Of a DNA stretch of 64,000 bases, positions 7,826 through 17,900 are shown one piece after another. The notes beneath the pieces are model-generated. The model did not search any database and was not told the origin of the DNA. It saw only the letters and a list, made by a program, of their open reading frames with translations. The position numbers and the translations under genes were made by a program. The number at the start of each line of letters is the position of its first letter. Position 1 is the stretch's first letter. The DNA lies in contig CAITIE010000084.1 in the NCBI GenBank assembly GCA_903892355.1, forward strand, positions 1 to 64,000, read 5' to 3'. The stretch is from an uncultured Pirellula sp. Lineage in GTDB: Bacteria; Planctomycetota; Planctomycetia; Pirellulales; Pirellulaceae.

Positions 7826-10800
7826 ATGAGTCATTTTGGACGTTCAACTTGGAGTCGATGGAAAGAAGGTATGGCAACTGCGTTCCGCAAACGAAATCGT
7901 TCGAAGCAGGACTTGCGCAGGAAATTTCGTCGGCAGATTGTTGAGCAATTGGAATCCCGCGAGTTGATGGCGTTGAGCATCTTGAGCGTAAGCCCGCTGG
8001 ACGGTTCGACCAATGTTCCTTTGTCGAGCAATCTCGAGTTCACTTTCAACGAGCCAGTGATCAAAGGTCAAGGGAATATCTACGTTGTGCGTGAAGGTAC
8101 AGGTACCACGGGGGTTACGGTGAACGTTACCTCCTCCAGCGTTTCGATTGCCGGTTCGAAAGTAACCGTTGATCTTCCGTTTGATCTCGAACTCGACAAC
8201 ACGTACTTTGTCCATATCGACAATGGAGCGTTTATCGATACTTCGAGCACGCCGACGTCCAATGCGACGCTTTTGACTCAATCCTTTGACTTTGAACCAT
8301 TAAAACCGAAGGTTTTTGAGGCTAACGGAACTGGCAACGACTGGACGCCAACGCCTCCTTTGGGTTTTGAATCTCGACTTGATAACGCGAGTATGGCTGA
8401 TGTTGGGGCGCCTGAATGGCGCGGTTGGACGTTTGCGCGTAAAGAGTTCTGGATCGGAGCCGATAATCAAGCTCGTGATCAGTTTGCATTAGGCGATCGA
8501 ACGTTGGCCATCGCTGATACAGATGAATACGATGATGGACCAGGTGCTGTTCGTCCATTTCAAAGTACTCTGATCACGAAGGCTGTGAATCTAGCGGGAG
8601 TTGCTCCCAACTCGGTCAAGTTGGCCTTCGATTCGAGCTTCCGGCCTGAAGATAGTCAGATCGGACGACTGTCTGTTAGTTATGACGGCGGTGCAAACTG
8701 GACGCAGTTGCTGGAACTGAATCCAACGAATACGGACAATGACGCGCCGTTTGGGAAGAAGAATCTGAATGAGCGGTTGGTGACCGGTGCAACGACGGGT
8801 GGCGGGGTCGCCATTGGTTCTGTCGCCAATCCGTCGTCTGGAAGTCTCTTGTTCAAGTACTACACCGAGGGAGGCAACGACTGGTGGTGGGCGCTAGACG
8901 ACCTTTTGGTCACCGGTGATATCGTCGGGGTCCCCTACACCGGCTTGTCGGATCAGACGTTTTGGAATTTCTCTACGCCTCAGTCTCCGAAGCTAACATT
9001 GACCATTGACAAGCAATTCATGAGTGAGAACGGTGGCACCGCGACGGGAACGGTAAGCCGCAACAATTTGCCAACGGGCGATGTTGTTGTCACACTGACC
9101 AGCAGTGATGTGACAGAATTGACGGTCCCGGCTACCGTAACGATTCCCGATGGGCAATCGTCGATCACGTTCCCTATCACGGCGGTTGACGATTTGTTGA
9201 GTGACCGGACTCAGACGGTAACGATCACGGCCACCTCGGACGTTTACGCTGCATCGTCGGCAACGATTAAAGTGACCGATGACGAAGGCCCTAAGATCGT
9301 CTCGCTCACGCCTCCTGATGACGCTAACGATGTGGATTATAAGAGCAATTTTTCTGTCAGTTTCGACACTGCGGTCAAAAAGGGCACCGGCTACATCTAC
9401 ATCGTGGATGCGTCCACCAACGTTTCGGCTGAGCAGATCGACGTTACGAGCGCTGCGGTAACCGTTAGCGGTGCGTCGGTCACCTTCGACCCATCGATCA
9501 ATCTCTTCGGTTTAACCAACTACTACATTCTTATCGATGACGGTGCATTCCTCTCTGACACCCCCGACTTGACCTCGAACGTGATACTCCACACGCAGGC
9601 GTTCGATCTGCTGAAGCTAAATCCGTTCACGACGGAACCCTTCGGAGACGGAACGGATGTCACCATGACGCCACCGCTCGGTTATCGAGTTGATAATTCC
9701 TTGATGCCGGGTGGGAGCGTGTCTGACTTCAACGGTTGGGTTTTCATGGACAAGAATTCATGGATCGCAACCGAGGGTGACCAAAGTCGAAGCCGATTCA
9801 CAAGAGGATCAGGAGTGGTTGCCGTCGCGGACTCGGATGCGTGGGATGACACGACCCACAACCCAGGACGAATGAACACCTTCTTGGAAACGCCTGCAAT
9901 CGATCTGTCAGGAATTACCCCGGGTTCAGCCGTTCTAGAATTTGATTCCAGCTTTTACCCAGAACTTCCGCAGTATGGCCAAGTTGAAGTCTCCTACGAC
10001 AACGGTGCTTCCTGGGGACCATTGTTGTTTTTTGGCGACGCAGCCAACACGAATGAAGCACGCGACAATCGAATCGTTGTTTCCAGTGCGAATACGTTTG
10101 GTCAGTTTATCGGTGGTGCGACGGTTGATGCTGCTTTGACCAGTCCGGCTTCGGGACAAATGAAGTTTCGCTTCTCGTACCGCGAAGGGGAAAACAATTG
10201 GTGGTGGGCGGTAGATAACGTCACCATTCGAGGCGAGAAGGCAGGTGTTCCATTCGCAGGAATTAGCGACCCGACTGTTTGGAATTTTCGAACCGCGGAA
10301 GCTCCCACATTGACGGTAACCGTCGATCGAGCGTCGATGAGTGAAAACGGCGGAACAGCGGTCGGGACCGTAACTAGGAATTTGACTACCACAGGTGCAT
10401 TGGTGGTATCGCTATCCAGCAGCGATACGACGGAAGCTACAGTACCTGCGACCGTGACGATTCCAGATGGGCAATCTTCGGTGACGTTTGCGATTACCGC
10501 GGTGGATGATTCGGCCCCGGATGGACCGCAGGTGGTGACTATCACCGCGACCGCTGTCGACTACTTTAATGTTCCCGGAACAATACGAGTGGACGACGAC
10601 GACTTTCCAAAAATCGTGTCGATTACACCGGCTAATGGCGCTACTGGGGTAGGGGTGAGTAGCAATATTGTCGTGAAATTTGACCAAGGCATCCGAAAGG
10701 GCAACGGATCGATCTATATCGTTAGCTCAGACGATGGAAAAGCAGCGATTACGATTGGTGTCAACTCGTCGAATGTGACCATCGTCGGTGACACGATGAC

Positions 10801-13800
10801 TATCGATCCGTCGATTGATTTGACGCGTCTGAAATCGTTCTCGATTCGGATAGATCGTGGCGCTGTGTTGAGCACGTTGCAAACGTTTTCCAGCGGAACT
10901 ACCTTGCTCAGTCAGGATTTCGAATTGGTACCACTCAAGCCGGCGATTTTGGAAATGAATGGTTTGACCGCCAATGGTCAAGATTTTTCGGCAACGCCAC
11001 CTGGGGGGTGGGTTGTCGACAACAGTTTGATGGCTCCTGGAGGGGCTCCGGAATGGACCGGTTGGACGATGGCTGCAAAGAGTTTTTGGCAGACTCAAGG
11101 CGGTCAGAGCCGCGCGAACTTCGCGCTTGGTTCAGGCACGATCGCGGTTGCGGAAACCGACGAATGGCAAGATTATGCCCGTGGTAGCGATTCGTTTAAC
11201 AGCAAAATATCGACTGCGGCAATTGACTTAGATGCGGTCCAGCCAAACAGCGTGATTCTGGAATTTGATTCAAGCTTCAGGCCGGAAAGTGGTGGTACCT
11301 TTGTTCCTTATACACCGGACAACATGCAAGGGATGCTCGACGTCAGCTATGACAACGGTGCGACGTGGAGCAATTTACTTACGCTCGATTCGAGCAATAC
11401 GTTGGGAACCGCCACGGCGGTCAACGTCAATGAACGTCGAGTTGTGTCCGTGCCGAACCCAGATACAGGATTGATGACATTTAGGTTCAGCAATACCGGG
11501 ACGAATGACTGGTGGTGGGCTATTGATAATATCTTAGTAAAGGGAGACACCGTTGGTTTACAATTCCCAGGCTTGACGGACCCCGCTTTTGCAACATTCA
11601 CGACGGATGATGCGGCGACGCTTGCGGTCGCTCTGCCCGCTTCGGTTGCGGAGAATGTGGGTACCTTTACTGGTACTGTCTCCCGTAATCTTGGGACTTC
11701 CGGGGCGGTCGTTGTCAACTTGACCAGCTCCGACGTCGGCAGGGCTACGGTACCTGCATCGGTGACAATTCCTGATGGTCAGGCTTCCGTGGAGTTTGTG
11801 ATTACGGTTCTGGATAATACGAAGTTCGGCGGTGATCGTCCGCTGAAGATCCTCTCGAGTGCTTCTGGCTTCGTGGGATCGGAAGGATTGACGAAGGTCA
11901 CCGATAACGAAACCGGAAGTGTGATCATCACCGAGATTATGTACGATCCTGCAGGTGCAGAGCAAAGTACCGAATGGTTAGAAATCTACAATCGTGGAAC
12001 TTCGACGGTGGATTTGAGTGGTTGGCGCCTCGACGACGAAGACAAGCAGGATTGGGGCTCGATTGAGAGTGGAACGGAATTGGCACCAGGCCAAGTTGCT
12101 GTTTTGTACAATCGCTTCTTCGGGCTCATTCCAGCATCAACGTTCAGGACAAGTTGGAATGTTCCTGCCGATTCTTTGGTCGTAGGTTTGGATTGGTCTA
12201 TGGAGGACGATGGATCCAATAAAGGTCGGGGTGGGCTTTTCAATAATCCAACCGATACCAATGAGATCCTGACACTTCAAGATTCCTCTGGGAATGTTCT
12301 CAATACAGCCAACTTTGCCGAAGATGGCACGATTTGGCCAGCTTACAGCACTGGGTCCAGTATCTATCTCTACGACACTACAACCGACAACAGTGTCGGA
12401 ACAAACTGGCGTTCTGCTAGGGTTGGTCTGGATGGTGCAGTCAAGCCAACTGGTACGGTGTTCAGCACGTCGGATATCGGATCACCAGGAAGGATCTTGA
12501 AAAACGTTTCACCGTTGATAACGGTATCGAATGCATCGGTAAGTGGTGTTGAGGGTACGACGCTCGCGAACAGTGGAACGTGGTCGGACTCGGATGCTGG
12601 CGACGTGGTGACGTTGAGTGCATCGTCGGGAAGCATCACCAAGAACTCCGATGGGACGTGGTCATGGAGTCTTGCCGGTATGGATGACACGGCATCGACG
12701 TCGGTGACGATCACGGCGACGGACAGTGCCGGTGCCGTTGGTAGCGTATCGTTCACGTATACGGTAACGAACAAGGCACCTGGATTGACCGTGGCGTTGG
12801 CGAATGTCACGGGGAATGCGTTGACAACGCTGACCAACAGCGGAACATGGACCGACGTTCCAGCGGATACGGTGACATTGAGTGCATCGAATGGTACGGT
12901 GACGAAGAATGCCGATGGAACGTGGTCCTGGTCACTTCTGACGACTGCTGCGATCACGGGTGAGACGGTAACGATCACGGGAACCGACGAGGATGGTGGT
13001 TCATCGAGCGTATCGTTCACGATCGATGCACTGGTTGCGGTTACCAATAGCAAGATCTATTACTTGGGATCGAGCTTTGCGGGCACGAGCGTGGATGCAG
13101 CGTTGGATACCGACAAGGTACTGGCCAAATCGGGTCCTGCGGCACGAACGTTGGGTTATGAGAATCTGATCAATAACAGCCGCGGTATCAATGGCTTGGT
13201 ATTCGACGTAGCAGGCTTGGCGTCGAGCAGTTTGAGCAGTACCGATTTCGTGTTCCGAGTAAGTCCTACCGGAGCGTTTGATGAGGGCGCAAATCCCCCG
13301 AGCAGTTGGTCGAATGCTGCGAGCCCGACGTCGATCTCTGTAGGTGGAGGTAGCGCAACGACGCCATCCCGCGTACGCCTGGAATGGGCGGATAATGCGA
13401 TTGCGAATCGCTGGTTGCAAATCAAGTTGTTAGCGAATGCGAACACGGGATTGCGAGAACCGCAGGTGTACTACGTGGGACATTTGTTTGGAGAGACGAA
13501 TGGGACATTGAGCGGCGGTGTTTACTCGGTATCCGTGGCTGACGTTACCAGGATACGTCCAGCGGTAGGGACGACGGCACCGGTATCGAGCGTCTTGGAC
13601 ATCAACAAGAATGGTTTGATCCAGGTGAGCGACATCACGGCGATGCGATCGTTCGTGGGAGTAGGTCAACTGCGTAACATCACGATTCCCGCCTCTGGCT
13701 CTGGTAGCGAAGGGGAGGGTAGCGGTAATGGCAGTCAGGGTACTCCGACCCCGCTTCCGGAATTGCCTTTGTTGGTGATGCCATCCCGGACCGAGAGCCT

Positions 13801-14026
13801 GGGATCGGTAGGAACGATAGGAAGCCGTCTGACCGATCGGAATTACGCTGTTCAAGCGGCGCGCGTCGAGCCAGTAGCGTTGGCGGTTTCTAGCCCAGCC
13901 CTGCTGGGTGTCGGAGCAGCATCTTCGCAGGATTCGGAAGGTCAGCAAGCGGTGGACTACAGCAGCGTAGATGCGTTTTTTGAGGGCCTTTCCCGCAAGG
14001 ACAAGTCCACTCGCGCGTCGCGTTAA
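7826..14026 (+). CDS. Giant secreted surface protein with nested Ig-like domains, lamin-tail domain and degenerate dockerin
   Basis: ATG 7826 gives 2066 aa. The N-terminus is basic with LESRELMA at residues 42-49, the planctomycete extracellular-protein motif. Three similar ~435-residue units follow (about 51-486, 487-926, 927-1362). Each has an Ig-like start of the SbsA/Big_5 type, an inserted ~220-residue jelly-roll or MAM-like domain (SYDGGANW, NDWWWALDD), the closing Ig strand (WNFST), and a Calx-beta-like repeat (MSENGGTATGTV, VPATVTIPDGQSS). Residues ~1365-1560 resemble a lamin-tail domain (VIITEIMYDPAG, EWLEIYNRG). Residues ~1563-1965 are two GTWSD-type cadherin-like repeats, an uncharacterised segment and a dockerin-like repeat (LDINKNGLIQVSDITAMRS). 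The tail ends in basic residues. A structural or adhesive extracellular role is likely. Confidence 0.85.
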   Translation: MSHFGRSTWSRWKEGMATAFRKRNRSKQDLRRKFRRQIVEQLESRELMALSILSVSPLDGSTNVPLSSNLEFTFNEPVIKGQGNIYVVREGTGTTGVTVNVTSSSVSIAGSKVTVDLPFDLELDNTYFVHIDNGAFIDTSSTPTSNATLLTQSFDFEPLKPKVFEANGTGNDWTPTPPLGFESRLDNASMADVGAPEWRGWTFARKEFWIGADNQARDQFALGDRTLAIADTDEYDDGPGAVRPFQSTLITKAVNLAGVAPNSVKLAFDSSFRPEDSQIGRLSVSYDGGANWTQLLELNPTNTDNDAPFGKKNLNERLVTGATTGGGVAIGSVANPSSGSLLFKYYTEGGNDWWWALDDLLVTGDIVGVPYTGLSDQTFWNFSTPQSPKLTLTIDKQFMSENGGTATGTVSRNNLPTGDVVVTLTSSDVTELTVPATVTIPDGQSSITFPITAVDDLLSDRTQTVTITATSDVYAASSATIKVTDDEGPKIVSLTPPDDANDVDYKSNFSVSFDTAVKKGTGYIYIVDASTNVSAEQIDVTSAAVTVSGASVTFDPSINLFGLTNYYILIDDGAFLSDTPDLTSNVILHTQAFDLLKLNPFTTEPFGDGTDVTMTPPLGYRVDNSLMPGGSVSDFNGWVFMDKNSWIATEGDQSRSRFTRGSGVVAVADSDAWDDTTHNPGRMNTFLETPAIDLSGITPGSAVLEFDSSFYPELPQYGQVEVSYDNGASWGPLLFFGDAANTNEARDNRIVVSSANTFGQFIGGATVDAALTSPASGQMKFRFSYREGENNWWWAVDNVTIRGEKAGVPFAGISDPTVWNFRTAEAPTLTVTVDRASMSENGGTAVGTVTRNLTTTGALVVSLSSSDTTEATVPATVTIPDGQSSVTFAITAVDDSAPDGPQVVTITATAVDYFNVPGTIRVDDDDFPKIVSITPANGATGVGVSSNIVVKFDQGIRKGNGSIYIVSSDDGKAAITIGVNSSNVTIVGDTMTIDPSIDLTRLKSFSIRIDRGAVLSTLQTFSSGTTLLSQDFELVPLKPAILEMNGLTANGQDFSATPPGGWVVDNSLMAPGGAPEWTGWTMAAKSFWQTQGGQSRANFALGSGTIAVAETDEWQDYARGSDSFNSKISTAAIDLDAVQPNSVILEFDSSFRPESGGTFVPYTPDNMQGMLDVSYDNGATWSNLLTLDSSNTLGTATAVNVNERRVVSVPNPDTGLMTFRFSNTGTNDWWWAIDNILVKGDTVGLQFPGLTDPAFATFTTDDAATLAVALPASVAENVGTFTGTVSRNLGTSGAVVVNLTSSDVGRATVPASVTIPDGQASVEFVITVLDNTKFGGDRPLKILSSASGFVGSEGLTKVTDNETGSVIITEIMYDPAGAEQSTEWLEIYNRGTSTVDLSGWRLDDEDKQDWGSIESGTELAPGQVAVLYNRFFGLIPASTFRTSWNVPADSLVVGLDWSMEDDGSNKGRGGLFNNPTDTNEILTLQDSSGNVLNTANFAEDGTIWPAYSTGSSIYLYDTTTDNSVGTNWRSARVGLDGAVKPTGTVFSTSDIGSPGRILKNVSPLITVSNASVSGVEGTTLANSGTWSDSDAGDVVTLSASSGSITKNSDGTWSWSLAGMDDTASTSVTITATDSAGAVGSVSFTYTVTNKAPGLTVALANVTGNALTTLTNSGTWTDVPADTVTLSASNGTVTKNADGTWSWSLLTTAAITGETVTITGTDEDGGSSSVSFTIDALVAVTNSKIYYLGSSFAGTSVDAALDTDKVLAKSGPAARTLGYENLINNSRGINGLVFDVAGLASSSLSSTDFVFRVSPTGAFDEGANPPSSWSNAASPTSISVGGGSATTPSRVRLEWADNAIANRWLQIKLLANANTGLREPQVYYVGHLFGETNGTLSGGVYSVSVADVTRIRPAVGTTAPVSSVLDINKNGLIQVSDITAMRSFVGVGQLRNITIPASGSGSEGEGSGNGSQGTPTPLPELPLLVMPSRTESLGSVGTIGSRLTDRNYAVQAARVEPVALAVSSPALLGVGAASSQDSEGQQAVDYSSVDAFFEGLSRKDKSTRASR
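7976..11911 (+). repeat. Three tandem ~1.31-kb coding modules
   Basis: Units at about 7976-9285, 9286-10603 and 10604-11911 encode the same order: Ig-like half, inserted beta domain, closing Ig strand, Calx-beta-like repeat. Landmarks at matching positions are SVSPLDGSTN / SLTPPDDAND / SITPANGATG, then NDWWWALDD / NNWWWAVDN / NDWWWAIDN, then TIPDGQSS / TIPDGQSS / TIPDGQAS. The copies are diverged, so the duplication is not very recent. Confidence 0.85.
12514..13720 (+). repeat. Shared C-terminal module, copy 1
   Basis: This ~1.2-kb coding block encodes two GTWSD repeats, an SKIYYLGSSF segment, FDVAGLASS, LEWADNAIANRWLQ, a dockerin-like repeat and RNITIPASG followed by an EGEG tail. The same order recurs at 19103-20316 and 22315-23523 in the two next large genes, with the highest identity in the second half. 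Confidence 0.85.
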
Positions 14027-14133
14027 GTTCTTGTGATGGGTTGTGTGAATTTACTTGGAATTCGAAGCAACATGTTTGACAAACAGGGCGGAGGCGATTC
14101 TCCTAGCGGGAACGCCCGAGCAGATCATTCTTC

Positions 14134-14139
14134 AAGGAG
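14134..14139 (+). promoter_or_regulatory. Ribosome binding site selecting a GTG start
   Basis: AAGGAG is seven bases upstream of GTG 14147. The ATG codons at 14036 and 14072 in the same frame lack such a site and would put a long polar stretch ahead of the signal peptide. Confidence 0.7.
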
Positions 14140-14146
14140 TATATTT

Positions 14147-14764
14147 GTGAGATTTGCCTCGGTAACAGCAATGATTTTTCTCGCGGTTGGTGTCATGACC
14201 AACGTCAGCCGAGCGGATTTGGTTTTTTCTCTGGAACAGGAGACACCGTCCGGAGGCGCTAGCCTTCCCAACGGCAGTGCGAGCGCTGGAGTCTTCAATA
14301 TTTTGGTCCGATCGACGACGGCTTCGCAGTCCTTTTTAGGATCGGACTTTACGATCACGTTGAGTTCGAGCACGGGCGCTGGAGGTCGGATGGTGTCAGG
14401 CAGCAACGAGTTGCTGAAGCCTGGCAGCAACGACGCTGGCTTTTTTGCGGGTTCGTTCACAGCACCCGGAGCGATCACAGCGAATTTTTCGACGATTGCG
14501 AACAGTGCGGTGACATTGAGCACCAGCAATTCGTTGCTTGCGAAAGTGACGTTGAGCACGGTGGGTGCATCCGATGGTATCTACTCGATGAGTTTGAGTG
14601 GATTGGATGCGATCGATAGCGGATTCAATCAGATTGCGACCTCATCGGCTGGCAGTTTGTCGTACACGATTTCGTCCTCGGCGGTTCCTGAGCCATCGTC
14701 GATCGCGTTGGTGAGCGTCGTGGCTGGTGGCATGGCGTACCGGCTTCGACGGCGCAAGTCGTAG
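14147..14764 (+). CDS. PEP-CTERM sorting domain protein, complete copy
   Basis: From GTG 14147 the protein has 205 aa: a signal peptide (MIFLAVGVM, ending SRA-D), a ~150-residue beta-rich Ser/Thr domain resembling the cohesin-like or small PEP-CTERM surface domains, and the C-terminal VPEPSSIALVSVVAGG anchor with RLRRRKS. In exosortase systems the PEP motif is the cleavage site and the basic end stays in the cytoplasm. Upstream in-frame ATGs at 14036 and 14072 would add up to 37 residues, but the ribosome site at 14134-14139 favours the GTG. Its last ~275 coding bases and the following terminator match the fragment at 1-354 with about 16 mismatches in 350 bases and no gaps. Confidence 0.85.
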   Translation: MRFASVTAMIFLAVGVMTNVSRADLVFSLEQETPSGGASLPNGSASAGVFNILVRSTTASQSFLGSDFTITLSSSTGAGGRMVSGSNELLKPGSNDAGFFAGSFTAPGAITANFSTIANSAVTLSTSNSLLAKVTLSTVGASDGIYSMSLSGLDAIDSGFNQIATSSAGSLSYTISSSAVPEPSSIALVSVVAGGMAYRLRRRKS

Positions 14765-14845
14765 TTCACTGGACGAGGCCGTCGTTAGAAGGCCGTATCT
14801 CGTAAAACTTGTAGGCAGTTCCCTTCGCGGGGGCTGCCTTTTTTT
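14491..14845 (+). repeat. Direct repeat of positions 1-355
   Basis: Positions 1-355 align with 14491-14845 at a constant offset of 14490 with about 16 substitutions up to position 350, counted by eye. The repeat covers the 3' part of the PEP-CTERM gene, the spacer and the terminator, and its left end lies outside the window. Similarity stops right after the T tract. Confidence 0.95.
14813..14845 (+). terminator. Rho-independent terminator of the second PEP-CTERM gene
   Basis: AGGCAGTTCCC pairs with GGGGGCTGCCT around a TTCGC loop and runs into seven T. Two substitutions relative to the copy at 323-354 change C-G and T-A pairs into T-G wobbles, so the hairpin shape is kept. Confidence 0.85.
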
Positions 14846-14963
14846 GTAAAAACATCGGTCTTTTTGGATAGATTGTGGCTGGTTACGATACGTTTAGTAC
14901 CATTTGGTAGAGTTGGGGGCAGGGGCGGCCCAAGGGGGCCCCACTTTTATTCTGGAGTGTAGG

Positions 14964-17900
14964 ATGTCAGGCCGAGGGATGCTTCGATATTGGATTGGTA
15001 GGTCCATCCAGCGACGTAGGCAAAAGATGCGGCAAATCTTTGGGTTTGAGCGTCTCGAATCTAGGTCGCTGATGGCGGTGGATCCATTCACCATCGCAGT
15101 GCTACCGGATACTCAGTTCTACTCCGAGGGATATCCGGACACGTTCAACGCACAAACACAATGGGTACTCGATCATCGAATCTCCAAGATTATCGTGTTC
15201 GTGTCACAGCTTGGGGATATCGTACAAAATGGGGAGTCGGGAGCAACGAGGAATCTGACGGAGTGGCAGCGTGCGGATGCGGCGATGGATAAGCTCGATG
15301 GCTCGTTGGCGACGTCCCCGGATGGCTTGATTCCTTATACAGCTCTCATTGGGAATCACGATTACGTGACGATTTCCGATAAGACCAGCGGCAATTCACG
15401 GTACAACGAGTTTTTTGGGCCATCGAGGTATCAGGGGCGGAGTTGGTACTTGGAGGGAAGTTCAGGAGTTGGAGGCCATGCGGTTCTATTCTCCGCTGGC
15501 GGCTATCAGTTTTTGAGTGTGACCATGCAATTTGAGGCCTTGGACTCAGATATTGCCTGGGTTCAATCGATTATGGATTTGTACCCGGCAGTCCCAACGA
15601 TTTTGCAGACACACTCCTATTTGAATCCTTACAGCAAGTCTCGCCAGGACTCGATCCAAGGCAATCGGAGTGGTACCCCAAACTCTGGCAATACAGGGGA
15701 ACAAGTATTCCAAAAGTTGGTTTATCCAAACCCACAGATTTTTCTCGTGATGAACGGGCATTTTCACGGAGAGTTCCAGCAAACGTCCAAGAACATCGCG
15801 AACCAAGATGTCTTCGAAATGGTGGTTGATTTTCAATCTCGCGCTAACGGCGGTGATGGATGGATGCGATGGATGGAGTTTCATCCCGATTCCAATCGGA
15901 TCGATGTGAAAACGTATTCGCCCACTCGGAATGAATATGAAACAGATGCGGACAGTCAGTTCTCTTGGAGCTTTGATTTCGCAAGTCGCTTTGGTGCGCC
16001 GTGGCCGACGGGGTATCGCGAATCGATTTATCAAACCGGGCGAGCGATCGACGGTGTGGTCTATGGGGGGACTGTTGATACGCAGCTTCGGCAGGCTGCG
16101 CCAACGACGAGTTATGGAACCAATGCCTCCGATTTGTTGGTGGACGCCAAAGATTCTGGGGGAAGCAATGAGAGCCAGGTTCTCATTCAGTTCACCAATC
16201 TCTTCGGTACGACTGCGGGGCGGATTCCGTTAGGTTCGCAGATACAAGACGCGGAATTGACCTTGGACTCTAACAACCCCGGTGCAGGAGGGAAAATGCA
16301 TCGAATGTTGGCTTCTTGGAGCAATGCTTCGACATGGAACACGATGGTCAATGGGACTCAAGCGAACGATATTGAGGCTAGAGCTGGTTTTGAATCTCAA
16401 GTGGGAAGTATTGCTTTGACGCCGGTCGTCCCTGTGGACGAGCGATTGCAGGTGAATGTTTCGCGAGATGTTGAGGCGTGGTCTTTGGGTGCAGCGAATA
16501 ATGGATGGGCCATATTGCCGTGGCCGGGCGGTACGGACGGTTGGGCGTTTGCCCCATCGGAGGCATCCAATATCGATGATCGGCCAAGCCTTACAGTCCG
16601 TTGGTTTCCACCTTCTCCGGGAAATGTTAGGCCAAGTGTCACCGTGGATACTGGGGTCGTCTCCTATACCGAAGATGCGGCGCCGGTGGTTCTGTTTCCC
16701 AATGCGACCGTTGTCGACTCCGATTCACAAACCATGGGTGGCGGAATGCTCCGAGTCTTAATGAACGAGGGGGGGAGCAGTAGCGATTCGATTTCGATCA
16801 TTCCCGACGTGCAGGGAGCAAGGCCTGTGGCCGTTCTTGGAAACGATGTGTATGTAGATGGTCAAAAAATCGGCGTGTGGGGTGGTGGTGGTGGCAGATC
16901 GCATTTCACGGTTTCTTTGTTACCAAATGCTACGCGAGACCAAGTTCAGGTAGTGCTGCGAAGGGTTGGCTATAAGAACCTGTCGCAATCCCCTGATACG
17001 AGGACAAGGGTGGCATCCGCCATGGTGTTTGATGGCGAGGGGGGGATGAGCGTGTCGGCACAGCGAGGGATTGTTGTAAATCCTGTGGACGATCCGCCGT
17101 CGGTTGCGCTGAATCAAACGCAGTTCGAATATTCGGTGGGTGGACCGGCGAGTTCTCTCGCTCTCCGCGGCACGTTGATCGATGTCGACTCTTCAAGTTT
17201 GGTGGGTGGAAAATTGTCGATCTCGATTGTCGAGAATGCGCAATCAGGGGATAGGATACTGGTTCGAAGCATTGGAACCGGAGTTGGTCAAGTAAGCGTA
17301 GTCGGAAACGAAGTGCGTTACGAAAATACTAGCGTCGGGACTTATGCGAGAACCGATGACACATCTGTGTTGATTTCGTGGAATGCTGCGGCAACATCGG
17401 ATATAGCAAGTGCTGTAATGCGAGCTGTGGGATTCGTGACCACCAGCACTCGGATCGAACCGCCGTTACGCAAGGTTCGATTTGAAGCGATGAGCGCATC
17501 CGGTGAGACGGTTGGGCCAGAGTTTCTTTCGGTCAAGCAGTCGCTGGTTAGGAGGTGGAGTTTTCAGCAAGGTGTCGATAATGGAATTCGATACTACACT
17601 TCGGCATCCGATACGCAGTTGAGTCAAGCAAGCCCGGCGACTACGAATGGCGCGTTGCAATCGCTATTTATTGACTACGACGGGGGATCATCCAACTCTG
17701 TTGGTTTGTTGAGATTCGATTCCCTATTTGGGACAGCAGACGGGCAAATTCCGCTGGGTGCGAGAATTGTGTCTGCCACGCTCAATCTTTGGACATCCAA
17801 TGGAGGCGATGGTGCTGGGTTCTATCGTATGCTTTCGGATTGGAATCCAGCAACTGCAACATGGAACTCGATACCTACAACCCTAAATAGTAGTAATCGT

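Noticed and set aside
12370-13053. Minus-strand open frame of 227 codons, Val/Ser/Pro-rich, opposite the giant surface protein
   Set aside because: Its composition is the antisense of repeated GTWSD-type coding sequence, and similar shadows appear opposite the other copies of the module.
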